A DNA stretch of 64,000 nt from Curvularia sp. ZM96 (lineage: Eukaryota; Ascomycota; Dothideomycetes; Pleosporales; Pleosporaceae), in contig JAJGBQ010000004.1 of NCBI GenBank assembly GCA_022457065.1, forward strand, positions 1,240,001 through 1,304,000. Reading direction: 5' to 3'. A program made the position numbers and the translations under genes. Position 1 is the stretch's first letter. The number at the start of each line of letters is the position of its first letter. This document shows positions 20,980 to 32,700 of the stretch, piece by piece. A model generated the notes under the pieces. The model had not been told where the DNA came from. It saw nothing but the letters and a program-made list of their open reading frames with translations, and ran no database searches.

Positions 20980-23900
20980 TCAAAACCCTGCGTCTGCAAC
21001 CACACTTTCCCATACGCCTTGCCAATCCGCTCTTCCACCCCCGTATCTCGCTTCAAAAGCATTCATCGCCAGATTGCCCAGGAATGGCCGGGCCAATCGG
21101 TTGATTAGCTCTCCTCTAGTCATCTCCAAAACGGCCGCGCCTTCCTCCTTTTCCAAAGCCACGATCAGCGGATCCAGAAGCAGCGTCCTCTTTGGCTCCT
21201 CCATCTCAGACCCGTGCTGGGTAGCCAGTGATGCTGCTGGTGCTGCTGAAGACATGCTGAGAACTTCGTTGATTTCATCAGTGAGCGACATGACGGTTGG
21301 CGCATCGGCCGGCTTGTATACTGCATCAATCGTATCAGTGATGAACAGCCACTCCATTAGTTGGAAGTCGTCGGGATCCAGCACCACCAACTCGTCCAGC
21401 AGCTTGCAGCTCTGGATGATGCCGGCGTTGTTGTAGTGGTCCTTGTTCGCTGCATCGGGCAGCAGTGCGGACAAAGCAGACGTCAACTCGCCATTCACTA
21501 CTGGCCACAGTGGCGCAAGGTGTACGGGCGATGTCTTCAAGACAATGGCACGGAGTAGCACAATGACCTCAGCCCGAGTCATGGACGAGGGTGATGATGC
21601 TGGGGTGGCTGTGAGCAATTCCACAACCTTCTCGAGGATCTGAGGAATGTTGGGTGTATACGCATCTTCAGGGCTGCTCAGAATAAGTAGCGCGATGCGT
21701 CGTAGCGTGAGCTGCGTCTTGCGATCAGCTTCCTGCCGAGCAGACGTAGCGCCAACGCCAAACATGATGCCTGCCGTCGTCGGTGCAGATAGTCGTGACA
21801 GCAGCTCTGGCACGCGCTCCTTATCCGACTGCGTCCACTGTGCCAAGATAGGCAGCCATGCGTCTCTCAGCAAGCCAAGAGGCATGTTGAAGAACTTTGG
21901 GTCGTTGAAAGCATCGTAGATATCCTTCTTGAGAAGCTTGTTGTTTTGCGAGATTTTGACAAGGCCCTGCAGCAGGTCCAACATGTTTTTGGACACGTTG
22001 TCAGGAAATGCTTTGGCGCGGAAGGTCGGCCCAATAACAGATGTGGATATGTCTGATACGACCTTCGTGACCCGATCATTCTCCACAAGGATGGTGGGGA
22101 GCTTGGGAACAACGGTAGTGAGGATAGAGACTACGTCAGTTGCTCGTCTCTGTGCACGGCCTCCGTTTGTTGTTGCCGAGGCTTTCTCCGTGGGACTTTG
22201 CCTCGAGTCTTGCAAATAACCCATCGAGCGGGTCGTGAATATGGCAGTGAGGATTCTTGCAAAAACATCCTAAAATTCTCGTTAGACAGCTCAAGATGAC
22301 CAAACTCAAAGACTTACGGCAAGCTCCTTTCTCATTTTGCGCTGCTCTCCAAAGTTGGTGTTGTCAACCTTCTGCCCTATGACGGCAGTAAACTCCAAGA
22401 GGATTGGCAAGATTTGCCGGTGTGGCAACGGGTTGCCCAGGACATCTTTGAGGAAGAGCATGCAGTCCTGCCATATCTCATCCATGGCATCATCCTCTAA
22501 AGAATCTGTATACTCAACAAGGAAGGCTACCAGCTCAGCGTCGACGAGATCAGAGGTCAGTGTAGATAGTCTGCTAGACTCCAGCGCACCGGGGTCAGTT
22601 CGACTGTAGACGGCATTGAAGATCGCCGGGATGGTGTGTTTCGGCTTAGAGCCGTTGAGTACATTTAGCAGGCCCATGATCGCAGGCCCTTGAATGTCGT
22701 CAACTGCTGCATGGGCCCACAAGACCGCCAGCGTCTCTAGACATTCCAGTGCTTCGGCACCAAAGAGATGTTCCAACGTGCGGCGAGCTCGGTTGCGCAT
22801 GCGCAGCGATGTGTACGCAAACGACGCTGCTGATAGAGGGTCCTGCGCGTCTTTTCTTTGGCCGTAACCTCCCCATGACCAGATGGAAAAGCAGATACGA
22901 ACAGTGTCTTGGAAGCAGAGCAGGACCGTCAGCCTGCTGTTCGCCGTCGGAGTGCGTGTCTGGCTTGTTTCCGAAGCAAACACGCCCGACACTACGTTGC
23001 TAAAGAAGCCTTGGGGCTGCTCAGGTGTTTTGTTGGCGGATACTTTCGTTTCTTGGGTCGTCAGGCGCTCGTGGGCCTTGGCCAAGATTTGCTCCAAGCC
23101 ATTCATGAGTGATATCAATGTTGACTCTGGCGATACCACCTGAGGTGCTTCAGTTCTCGAGAAGGTGGTTTTCAGATGCTCAAATGTGTCATTGATCTGC
23201 TTGCAAAGACATTCCACAAGGGGAAGGAGGTTTTGGAAGATGGTATCAGCGAACATTGGCAGGACCTCGACGAGGAAATGAATCCAGTCTTCCAGGACCA
23301 AGCGACTGCTGGGCGACGAGAAGCCAAACTTGAGGCATTCGATGAGCTGTGGAGGTGGCGGGATGGGTGTTGGCTCGTCATCCTCAGGCTCTCTGTTTAG
23401 TGTCAAAGAGAGGCGTGAGCGATTTGTGGGTGGGACAGTGAGCGTCTTTGTTTCGGTCTCCTGCTCTGGCGGACGAGTGAGGCGCAGTCTTAAAGCAGCC
23501 AGCTCAGCGCCCAGGAGCAGACTTTGCAAGGATGGGTTAGCCGATCTCAGTCTGTTCATAAGTGGTATTTCGAGCTCCAGATCCCGAAGTGGAGCAGCGA
23601 ACGGACTACGATAGATTTGTGATATGACTGACACAGACAGCCTGTGTAATTCATGGATATGTGGCTCAATTTCGGTTTCGTAAGTGGTGGCCTTGAGCCC
23701 CAGTGTCGTCAAGCATGTGCGTACGAGCCATTCCTGGATTGAAATCCGTGACGAGGACTCTTCTGACCAGATGATGGTCATTTCAGCAAGTGTCGCCCAG
23801 GTAAGATGTGACGGCCTTTTGATGACATTGAAGATGTGTTTGAGATAATACAGGCACTCTTTGGTGTCGTCTCTTCTCGGCAATGGCTGGCGTCTTTGAG

Positions 23901-26770
23901 CGGCTTGTTCAGGCGTCAGCTTGCTTGACTCCGCTATGCAGTTCATGGACTGGATGTGAACTGCGAGTATTTCGATGACCCGGCTTAAGCTCGGCAGATC
24001 GTGTAGCCAGCTTTGCATAAAGGTAGATGTTTCAGAGCCTTCGTCCGTCACTGTGTCTAGAAGTAAGAGGAGTGGTCTCGTCAAGACAGCGTGGAAATCC
24101 CCAGCAGGTACCGAGACAGGAAGGGCGTTACCGCTCGGTCGACGCGTGGTACTCGGGCGCTTCTCTGACTGCAGACTCAACTCATGCATGACATGTGTCC
24201 AGAGTGTAGCGAATCGTCGACTGCAGTTTGAAGAGCCTTCTAACGCAGGAGTGTGGGACATTTGCTTTACAATGATTGCCGATATGGCACTCTCAACCAT
24301 TCGACTTGCAGGAGCTATCGAGTGCAGCAGCAGCAAGCACCGAGTCGTCTCGACATGGTACTTGGGTAGCGTTGGCGAGAGGTATTGCCAGAAGGATTCT
24401 ACCAGAGGATAGACTAGCTCAGAGAGTTGAGCTGACGCAACATAAGGTCCGGAAGGGAGTGCAGTCTGGAGTGCCAATAGTACACTAGTCATGGCGCTCA
24501 GTTGAGAAAACGGCAGGCTGAGCTCGGCATCAGCTGGCATTTGAAGAATCTCGCCAAACACCGTTGGTAGGTCAGTCTCTTCAATTGCGTTCAGGCACTG
24601 GATCTTGAAAATCAAATTGGCAAGAATTCTGGAAGGTGTCTCAGCAGAATTGTGAGAGCCATTCGACTGCAAAGCCCTTATAAACATGCACGAAGCTTCA
24701 CGGAGAACAATCTGGCCCAGTTGCCTTGGGTCAAAAGGAAGATCCGCCGCGTCGAGGCTCCCCTGAGATTCTTCATAAAACTCTCGAAGCTTCTGTGACA
24801 CATTTGCCCGAGACATCTTCAGAACCTCGGTGATTTGCTGGTCCGTTGCTTTGCCGCCCTGGAATGAGCGATCCGGCACAGTTTGAACGAGTGAGTCTAC
24901 AATCTCCAGAGCCAGGATTCTGACCTCCATGTCCACTGATGGAGTGTTGAATGTGTCAGGAGAGTTGTTTAAGCACGTCAATGTCGACAGGATCATCAGA
25001 GGCATGTGGTGTACCAGCATATCCTCTTCTTTGAGATTGAAACGCGCAAGAATAAACTTTGCCAGCTTCATCTTTTGCAAGGCTTCGCCACGAGAAGCCG
25101 AGTCTGTCTGGAGAGACGATGTGATGAGGTAAATAAGCTTACCCCAAATCAAGCCGCTGTCGACACCATCAAAGAATGCACTGGCGCTTCTCATTACCTC
25201 GTCGACCTGATCTCTGGTGGCAGTTTCGCTATATGAGTGAACGCTTTCCAAAGCTGGGAGGAAAATCTCGGGTACGATTAACCCACCTACCTCCCAACGA
25301 TCCATGAGAGACAAACAGACTCGAAAAGGACGTGCTCGCTCGACTGGGACTTCACTGCGCCGGTTTATCATTTTGAGCACACTGTTTGTAAGTGCTTCGA
25401 GACCATATCGCGAGAAGAAAGCAGCTTGATGTGCAGAGGCATCTGCGGGTGCGTTGTGCTCTGACGTGGGAGAAGTGACGCCCTCATTGGTATCCAGTGC
25501 TGTAGGCTCAGGTCCAAGAAACCATGCCCAGAGTCGGCGATTCAGACTCATGTCTCTTCGCGATACTACGCCAGCCGCCGCTGCAACAAGTCGTTCCAAG
25601 TCTCCTTTACCAACACGCTCTTGTAAGACGGGAGAGTCAAGGGGTAAGTGTGTGACGAGCAAGTCTAGAAATCCGCGTTGAATAAGTATTTGCGGATCTG
25701 AAAGGCCTGACTCGAAGCAACGGATCAGTAGGCCTGGCTCTGGGGATGTAGCTGCCTCGGCTTCGGCTGATAGGTTTTCGGACAGCACTGTAGCATCAGA
25801 TGGAGAGTTGCGGCGACCCGACCATCCGAACTTGGGCAGTCGACGCGTAAGGAATGCAAGTGCGCCTTGCCTCCTGGATGCATTTGTGATGGTGGCCAGG
25901 AAGAAACACTGCCAAAAATGCGACGAACCGCCGCTTGTCCTTGATTCGGTTGCCTCACCTGAACTGTCCTGGACAGCATTGCGCAGTTTCTCGGTCGCAG
26001 ACACCATCTGCTCAAAATCTTCGCTTGTTTCATCCTCCAAGCCTGGGAGAAGCGAGAGTATAATAGCCTTCAAGGCCGGCCGAAGAGCAGCTCCGTCGAG
26101 TTTGAGAATGTGTGTCTCGAAGAGGGACAGATAGAGCGGACGAACCGAAAGCGAGGCAAAGGAGAGCACAGGAGCAAGGCCGGGGAAGTAGAGATTCAGG
26201 TCACGGGCGAGGGCATCTTTCTGGGCATGGGTCAGCGTCTGCCAACCGGACATGTGTGGGGTGGAATGTGCATACACCAATGGTAGAGAATATGTAGTCA
26301 TAGACCTCGAGGGCTTTCTGGTGGACGCCCGAGGGCAATGTTGGATTCAAGCACTGCGCTAATCGCAGTGCGACTGTATCGCTATGAGGTATGACGGGTA
26401 TCTCTGAAGAATGCGCCTGCAGGGCCTGGACAGGATATATCATAAGCGTGGTGATTCATGCGGGCGGTATTATAGCGGTATTGACCTTTAGCAGCCTTGC
26501 CAGGAATGAAATATAGTCAGCCCATTCCTGCTGGGCAGTGTCCCAAAGAGCGAGGGCGCGCTCAACACCGGCGGCATATCGTCGGAATCCCTTGTCTTTT
26601 TTATACAAAGCTGTATATGCCGGATTAGCTTATGAGCAGGACAAGAGAAGGAAAGAGGCAAAAAACCCACGCTCTTCAACCGCATTGCGTGAGGCCCGCG
26701 GCACAGGACTGGATCGACCGGACCCTGTTGGTGAGAATATGTGCAGGTTAGCAGGAGAATCAGCGGCCAT
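20980..26770 (-). CDS. DOP1: DOP1 (Dopey) family protein of Golgi/endosome traffic
   Basis: Five exons, 26770-26671, 26610-26486, 26425-26276, 26220-22318 and 22269-20980, encoding 1855 aa, the usual size for filamentous-fungal DOP1. The short 5' exons join into a classic Dopey N-terminus: YKKDKGFRRYAAGVERAL, then QEWADYISFLARLLK, QCLNPTLPSGVHQKALEVYD and NLYFPGLAPVLSFASLSVRP, then ILSLLPGLEDE. The C-terminus ends LGNLAMNAFEARYGGGRADW, also typical. Dopey proteins bind the flippase Neo1/ATP9 and Mon2 and act in endosome-to-Golgi transport and cell form (DopA in Aspergillus affects morphogenesis). Intron 2 has an unusual donor, GTCAAT; the others are GTGGGT, GTATGC and GTAAGT. It is divergent from the small PPxY membrane gene. 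Confidence 0.95.
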
Positions 26771-27090
26771 GCTTGCCTGGCAGATAGTTTATTTTGTGGA
26801 ATTGGCTGGCAGATTGCCGAACATTCTGCGACTAATGGTAGTGCTGGGCGGATACAGTCAATCAGCTGCCTGTGTGGTGAAGTGTAAGTATACGTCTTGT
26901 CTGTCGTTGCAATGCGACACGCAGCACTTCCGCGAAAAGCTCGGACCGCCCGCCCGCAAGGTGGAACAGAGGCGTTCACATGCGACGCCGTTATGACGCG
27001 CGCCACACGCGACGGCCGCCACATCTTCACCACGACCACAATGACGCCTGGGCAAATGGACAGTTAACCTTTGCGGCTAATGTATGTACA
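26771..27090. promoter_or_regulatory. short divergent promoter between DOP1 and the PPxY membrane gene
   Basis: 320 bp between the two ATGs. If the upstream in-frame ATG at 26980 were used for the right-hand gene, it would shrink to 210 bp. No clear TATA. Confidence 0.5.
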
Positions 27091-27537
27091 ATGCACGACG
27101 CAGCGCCAGTAAGTTGTTGCAGAATGCCATATCCAGGCCAAGGCTAACCTTGTCAGGCTTCACATGTCCCACCAACCGCCCCACCTGTAGTCACATCCGA
27201 CCACCAAGACTACCACCAACATGATTCTTTCCAAGAACCGCTTATACACCTACTGCCTGAGGAACTCCCAATCAACGACGAGCCTCCGCCATCCTATGAC
27301 GATGCTGTTGCTATCAGCGGTGCGCCGCCGGGATATGGTACCTTTACTCACTTCCCAGAGGACTCATCGATAGCGAGCAGCGAAGTCGACTCGTCCGATC
27401 GTGCGTTGCCGGAGTGGCTTGGGCAACTGCTAGTCGTCATGGTCTTTCTGGGTCTCATATATGGCTTCTGGCGATTTGTCCACGACGACGATACGCCTGA
27501 TGATGGATGGCCTCATTTCGGGCCTCCGTCTACATGA
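27091..27537 (+). CDS. small single-pass membrane protein with two PPxY motifs (likely Rsp5/Nedd4 adaptor)
   Basis: Two exons, 27091-27108 and 27157-27537, with a 48-bp intron (GTAAGT donor, GCTAAC branch, GTCAG acceptor), encoding 132 aa. Because exon 1 is six codons long and exon 2 has no early ATG, a plain ORF scan misses it. Residues 1-90 are hydrophilic with Pro/Asp/Ser, including PPSYDD (PPSY 50-53) and PPGY (63-66). A single hydrophobic helix follows, about 93-112 (LGQLLVVMVFLGLIYGFW), then a short acidic tail. PPxY motifs bind WW domains of Rsp5/Nedd4 ubiquitin ligases; small membrane proteins with them (yeast Bsd2, Tre1, Ear1, Sna3) steer cargo to the vacuole. The function here is inferred from that design. 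An alternative in-frame ATG at 26980 would add 37 basic/His-rich residues. Confidence 0.72.
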
Positions 27538-27981
27538 GGTTGGATGTGTGCAGGAAGTCAAGAAGACAATCCGAGATATAGCAACGTCTCATGGTTTGAG
27601 AAGGTCAACAACTACCGCATGGCACAGAACAACGAGCCACGGACAAGAGACTGGCTAGGAGTGTGGTAGCAGGCAAGCCTAATAACAGGCTAAATAATCG
27701 TATCAAAGAATTGGATCAGAGAACCAAACCAGAGAGCCATATCAGAGAATCAGAAGCACCTGCGAGGGCCAGCGACTGCAAGGAGATTTGGTATAGAAAT
27801 GAAGAATGAATGTTGAGAAACGTACAGTTGCTGTACGTCATGTCTGGACATTGCAACACTAGTCACTTACGCGCATCTCTATCATCTTCATGACTTTTCT
27901 TTTGACAAAACAGTTTTAACTATTTCAAATTCCAAAGTATAAAAGGAACACAGCACAGCAAAGTACATGAAGCGGACAACT

Positions 27982-28004
27982 GCATCAGCATCAGCATCAG
28001 CATC
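27982..28004. repeat. GCATCA hexanucleotide repeat
   Basis: Nearly four tandem GCATCA units at the left edge of the gene-free stretch. Confidence 0.85.
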
Positions 28005-29663
28005 GTAACCACAGCACCCAAAAAATACAAGTGTACGTCAGAAGATGAACACATGAAAGAAGCAACCTTCGGCATGTCCCGTCGGCCACATCGGCATCGC
28101 ATCCCGCAATTCCTCCATTTGTGATTTAAACCGCTCGCCAAAATCATACGATGCCCCATTTCTGGCAGTAGGACATCCCATGTCTCATACGTAGTGCGTT
28201 TGCCCCCTTCATTCAGCTCACTAAGAAAGAAACATGCTCTCGCCATCTCGGTCTTTAGATCAAATCTCCGCCGCACAAAAGCGCAGTCTTATGACAAAAA
28301 AGCACTACTTTGCACTGCCGCTTATGCCGTTAACCCCGTTGTTCCCAATGCCGTCGCTCCGCGCACTAGCACAAAGCACAAGCGTTGCTGATCTCGCCTT
28401 GCCCGAACCGTGATCGACAAGGCATCATCATTATACTATAGTACACACAGCTTGATCACACGCGACACACGAGACGAGACACTGGGATGGTTAGCAGGCT
28501 GGGGAGGGGGAGGGGGCTTTTTCAGCGCCGGCTTACGCCCGTAGGCTGGGGCCTATTACCACGAACCACGACCCCCAGCGGCGCATGGCATACTATATCC
28601 GAACTAGGTACTCCGGGACCCGCTGTAGCGGTGCGCTGCCTGCGCGCATCGGGCCTGTACCGACGGGGTGCTGAGACTTTGTCGGAACAGGGGCGTTGGA
28701 AAGGTGTGTACGGAGTATGTACGAAGTACACCTACTGGTAGTGTGTATGTACGTAGAGCGCCTAACCATATGTTGGTAGTGAGGTGTGTCTTGGGAGTGA
28801 ATCAGTCAACCATCGCAACACGACTAATTGCGCTCGTCGCTACTAATGATGCAATTTCTTCATGCTCAATGCGCTCGCTCTCTCGCGCTCTCGCGCTTTC
28901 GTTTACGCCGTGATAACTCGTCGGATTCGGATGTTGTATGGTTTAGGCAGCAGACATCCGCAGTGAGTGCTTGGAACAGCGCAGCTTGTTCTCTTTCGGT
29001 CCGACTCTGAGGGGAATCGGCGACCGTTTCGCAGCATGGTTTGATGTATCCGATCGCTATATTCGCTTGTTTTCTCCCTTGTTAGGATAGCGCATTACTG
29101 CTTTGGGGAAGGTCGGCAGTGGTTGTGAAAAGGCGATGACGCTGCAAGCATCTTGCTCAAGGCCAGTTTTGGGTGTTGAACGATTAGCTTTCTGGGCTAG
29201 AAGACCCAGCTTTGGCATGCCAGCTTGTAATTTCTTTTCACCGGTACAAGATACAAGCTGGGCTTGGCTGCGAGAGACCGTCTGGCGTGGTCCCGAAATT
29301 TGCCTGTTTAGGAAGATAGAAAGCTATACATAGACGCGAGGTGCGATTTGCTTTCGGTCCGTAGAGTTCGCAGTCGAGAGTGTGATTGCGGTGGCTTGGC
29401 TACGGCAGATGAAGAGGGTGCTGAGTTGTATGAACAAAGTACTTGTTTAATCCGAGTGCGCGGTGTATGTGTTTAGCATAAAGGAAAATTATATGCAGGG
29501 TATGTACTAAGCATGTCAGGCGCATTTGCACCCTTCAAACATGTGGTTCGGTCCCCTTGAGATAGGTAAACTAGGGTAAGCGATTATTAACACGAGCATG
29601 AGTCGCAGGTTGTGTAGCGAGATGGCGGCTTCGCACAGTACCAAAGAATGCTCCTGGCTCAAA

Positions 29664-29724
29664 CGTTATTGTTGTTGTCGTTGTCGTTATCGTTGTCGTT
29701 GCTGGTGTTGTTGCCGTTGTCGTC
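29664..29724. repeat. imperfect GTT/GTC trinucleotide repeat
   Basis: About 60 bp of GTT, GTC and GTTGTC units with a few changes. It could encode no useful protein here; simple-sequence DNA in the gene-free stretch. Confidence 0.85.
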
Positions 29725-32700
29725 TAAGCTAAACAAGCTCTCCCGACACGCGATCAAACCCTACCCCTTCCTACCCCCTACCCCCTAGCCCGAGCTCCGA
29801 CATTCCGACACTCCGAGAATACTCGCCCATACCTTGTCCATACCCCCAGTACGTACGTAGTAGCTACTTACAAATACACAGAACATGGAGCCCCATTGCC
29901 CACAATCCCAATTCCTGACTCGCACGAAACAAGGAAGTACTACATGAAAAACCAGACATGGCCTCACATTTGCAAAAAGCGATTGGATGAAAAAAAAAAG
30001 GTTCCAGACCAATGAACAAAAAGGTCCAAGGAAGCAAGTACCCGACAAGCAACGGCAAGCAAAAAATCACCCAGCTACGGCCAAGTCCCAAAGCAGCAAG
30101 GAACAGCCGTGCAAGGTGAACGCGCTACGGGAGGGAGCGAACACCGCCATTCCCAAGAAAGAAAAAGGTAAAAGTCCCAAAAAGACTTTCTTCGCGGTGC
30201 GCACGAAAACAGAGAGAGAAAGAAAAAAACATCATTGTCCCCCTCGGCTCCACATATTTCCCGCTTACCCCTGCATCCATTCCGAGCTCCAGAGCGCACT
30301 GCGCAGAGCTTCAGAGACAAGAGCTGCCTGCTTGTTCCCAGCTCCAAGTCTCCACTGTTGTTTGGGCCCCTCTACTCCACTCGTCCGTCACGCACATACA
30401 CCTACAGCGCACAGCGTACCCTCTTTTTTCCGGCTGTGGCCTTCTCCTAAAAGCGGCGAGAGCAGTGCTCCGCCGTATGCGCGACATGGGGGTTGGAGTG
30501 GGAGGGGGGGCACAGCATCGCAAGACCCACACCCCAAACGCCAGGCTGAGTGAGGCTTAGCGCGCTTCATCTCGCGGCATCAAACCTATCTGAGTAAATT
30601 TCGCGCCATCGCGGGTCGATGGAGCAAGGGGGCGCGGGGGTGTTGCGACTGTGGAACAGAGACAGGACAGGGGCGCAGAGCCATGTCTTTTGGACCCCAC
30701 GGCTAGTCTGCTAGCTGCTGGGCGCGATCCCGACCGTTGGGTTTGGCTGCTGCGCGTGCGTACGTACCCATGTCCCTTTGCGGTCTGTGTTGTTCGTTTG
30801 TTGTTTACTTGGTTGCTGCCTGGCAACTGCAATAGGCATGGTTCTTTTTTCCACATACCCTCTACTAGATGCAGACCAGGGGCAAGGAAGGGTATTTTTG
30901 GCCATGTACAAAATCCTGAAGGATGAACGGGGCCATGGCTATGAGATCGATTGTGCAGCGGTGTGGCTGGCGGTCCCGGGACAGAGGGCGGGATTGCCGT
31001 TGGCAACAGATCACGTGTAAGACGTCGCGCAATGGTGGCTTTTTGGGAAGTTTTGCGGTATCCGAGTTCGATAGGCTTTGCATTGAGCAATATAGGTGGT
31101 ATAGTACACTTGGTGTTGAGGTGTTGTTACTATTAATACGGCGACCGGTCGCTCTGGGCGTCTTTCTTAACATTGCGATATCCTGTTTTCTGCCTTGCAA
31201 TTTCAACATGCATCAAGATTCGACACGCCTAGAATTCAATCCTTGATTTCCATCCTGGCATGTCGCTCACGCCGGTCTTACAAATCCGGGGTGTCTTCGT
31301 ATAATCCAGTAGCGGTAGAATTACAACAGACGTCCCCGCATTGGGCCTCAGCTGATTAATTGGACAACCCAATCAACTGCAATAAACTTGTTAGCATTTC
31401 AGTTATAACATGGTAAGAGTCTCAAAATAGACCGTGGATATATAGCACAACAAGAAAACGCCTTGAACAATGAGAATACGGTTAGCTGCCGATGGTCAAA
31501 ATATCTTTTCTGAAATGCCTAGATGCTGGGTTGGCATATTTCCATCCATTAGAATAATCAAATGTACCTTGCACATATTGTGTAGATGCTGATGTCGCCA
31601 GATTGGTTACGTTCCCAAAACAGGGACGTCCAATGGCCGAGTATGTTCACATGACAATGGTCGAATCGGCTTTCTGTGCCGTAGTCTTGCATTGTGACAA
31701 CGACGCTAAAAAAATCATTTACCATAACAAAAAATCGTCGGTCTTTGCTTTCGAATATTGAGCGGTCCAGTGTCAGTGTTGGGCATATCGTCTAGTTGTC
31801 GTGACTCGAGCTACTAGGTAAATGCAGTACAGGGTTTATGCCTGTGTTTGCATGTGCGGTCTCAGATGCAAAGCCATTCACAAGACCGCTTGTAGCGCCC
31901 TTTGGGTTGGGCCACGTTGAGTTGGGAAGTAAATGCGCACGGGAGAGACGCAATTTTTTCTTTCTTCTAATACAAACCTGCATCACGGGGCGGGTCGGAG
32001 GTATTTTTGACGTTCCAGATGTTTAGAAGCTGATTTCTCTTTGCACCTTCCCTTGTGGTCAAGATGCAGATTGTCAGTGCACATGTTTTGCCGTGTGCGG
32101 CACTAGACTCTCCTCTGCGGGAGTTAGCTAAGCCCCCACGTAGGCTGGGCGAGAAAGTTGTTCGAGGATTGCACTCAGGAACAAAGTGCCCTAATGCTCC
32201 AACTCCCTTGTTTTCCGAACCGCTAGAGGGTGTTCCGCGCCACGTATCCACTGCGCCTTGGCGGCTGGTAGTCTGCGGAATTAGGTACCTGGAACCCGAA
32301 CCCGCCTATCAGATCAAAAAGCGCGCCGCGAGTCAAGCAACTCGTTCGACGAACTTTCCTAAACAATGTTAAGACGATGGAGACGCTGAAGGCGATGCGG
32401 ATTTGGCGTTCTAGCCTGATTCCGACATGCGTCTTTTTGAGTCATCTTGCATTATATCCGGCAATGTTGAACGCAGCAGCTTGCAAGAAGAGACATGACA
32501 GCCAACGAAGAGTGGATCCTGGGTGACCCCTTTAGTGAAGCCTGGTTCCGCGGTGATCGGTCGGGACAGCGGTTGGTCGTTCGTTCACCATTGCTCGTAG
32601 TCATCTCGTCGTGCTGGCCAGAATAGGACGTCTGAAACTTGTTCATTCCCCCCCCATGATCACAGCAGTGATGCGCTAAGTCGGCGATATAGTTGTTGGA

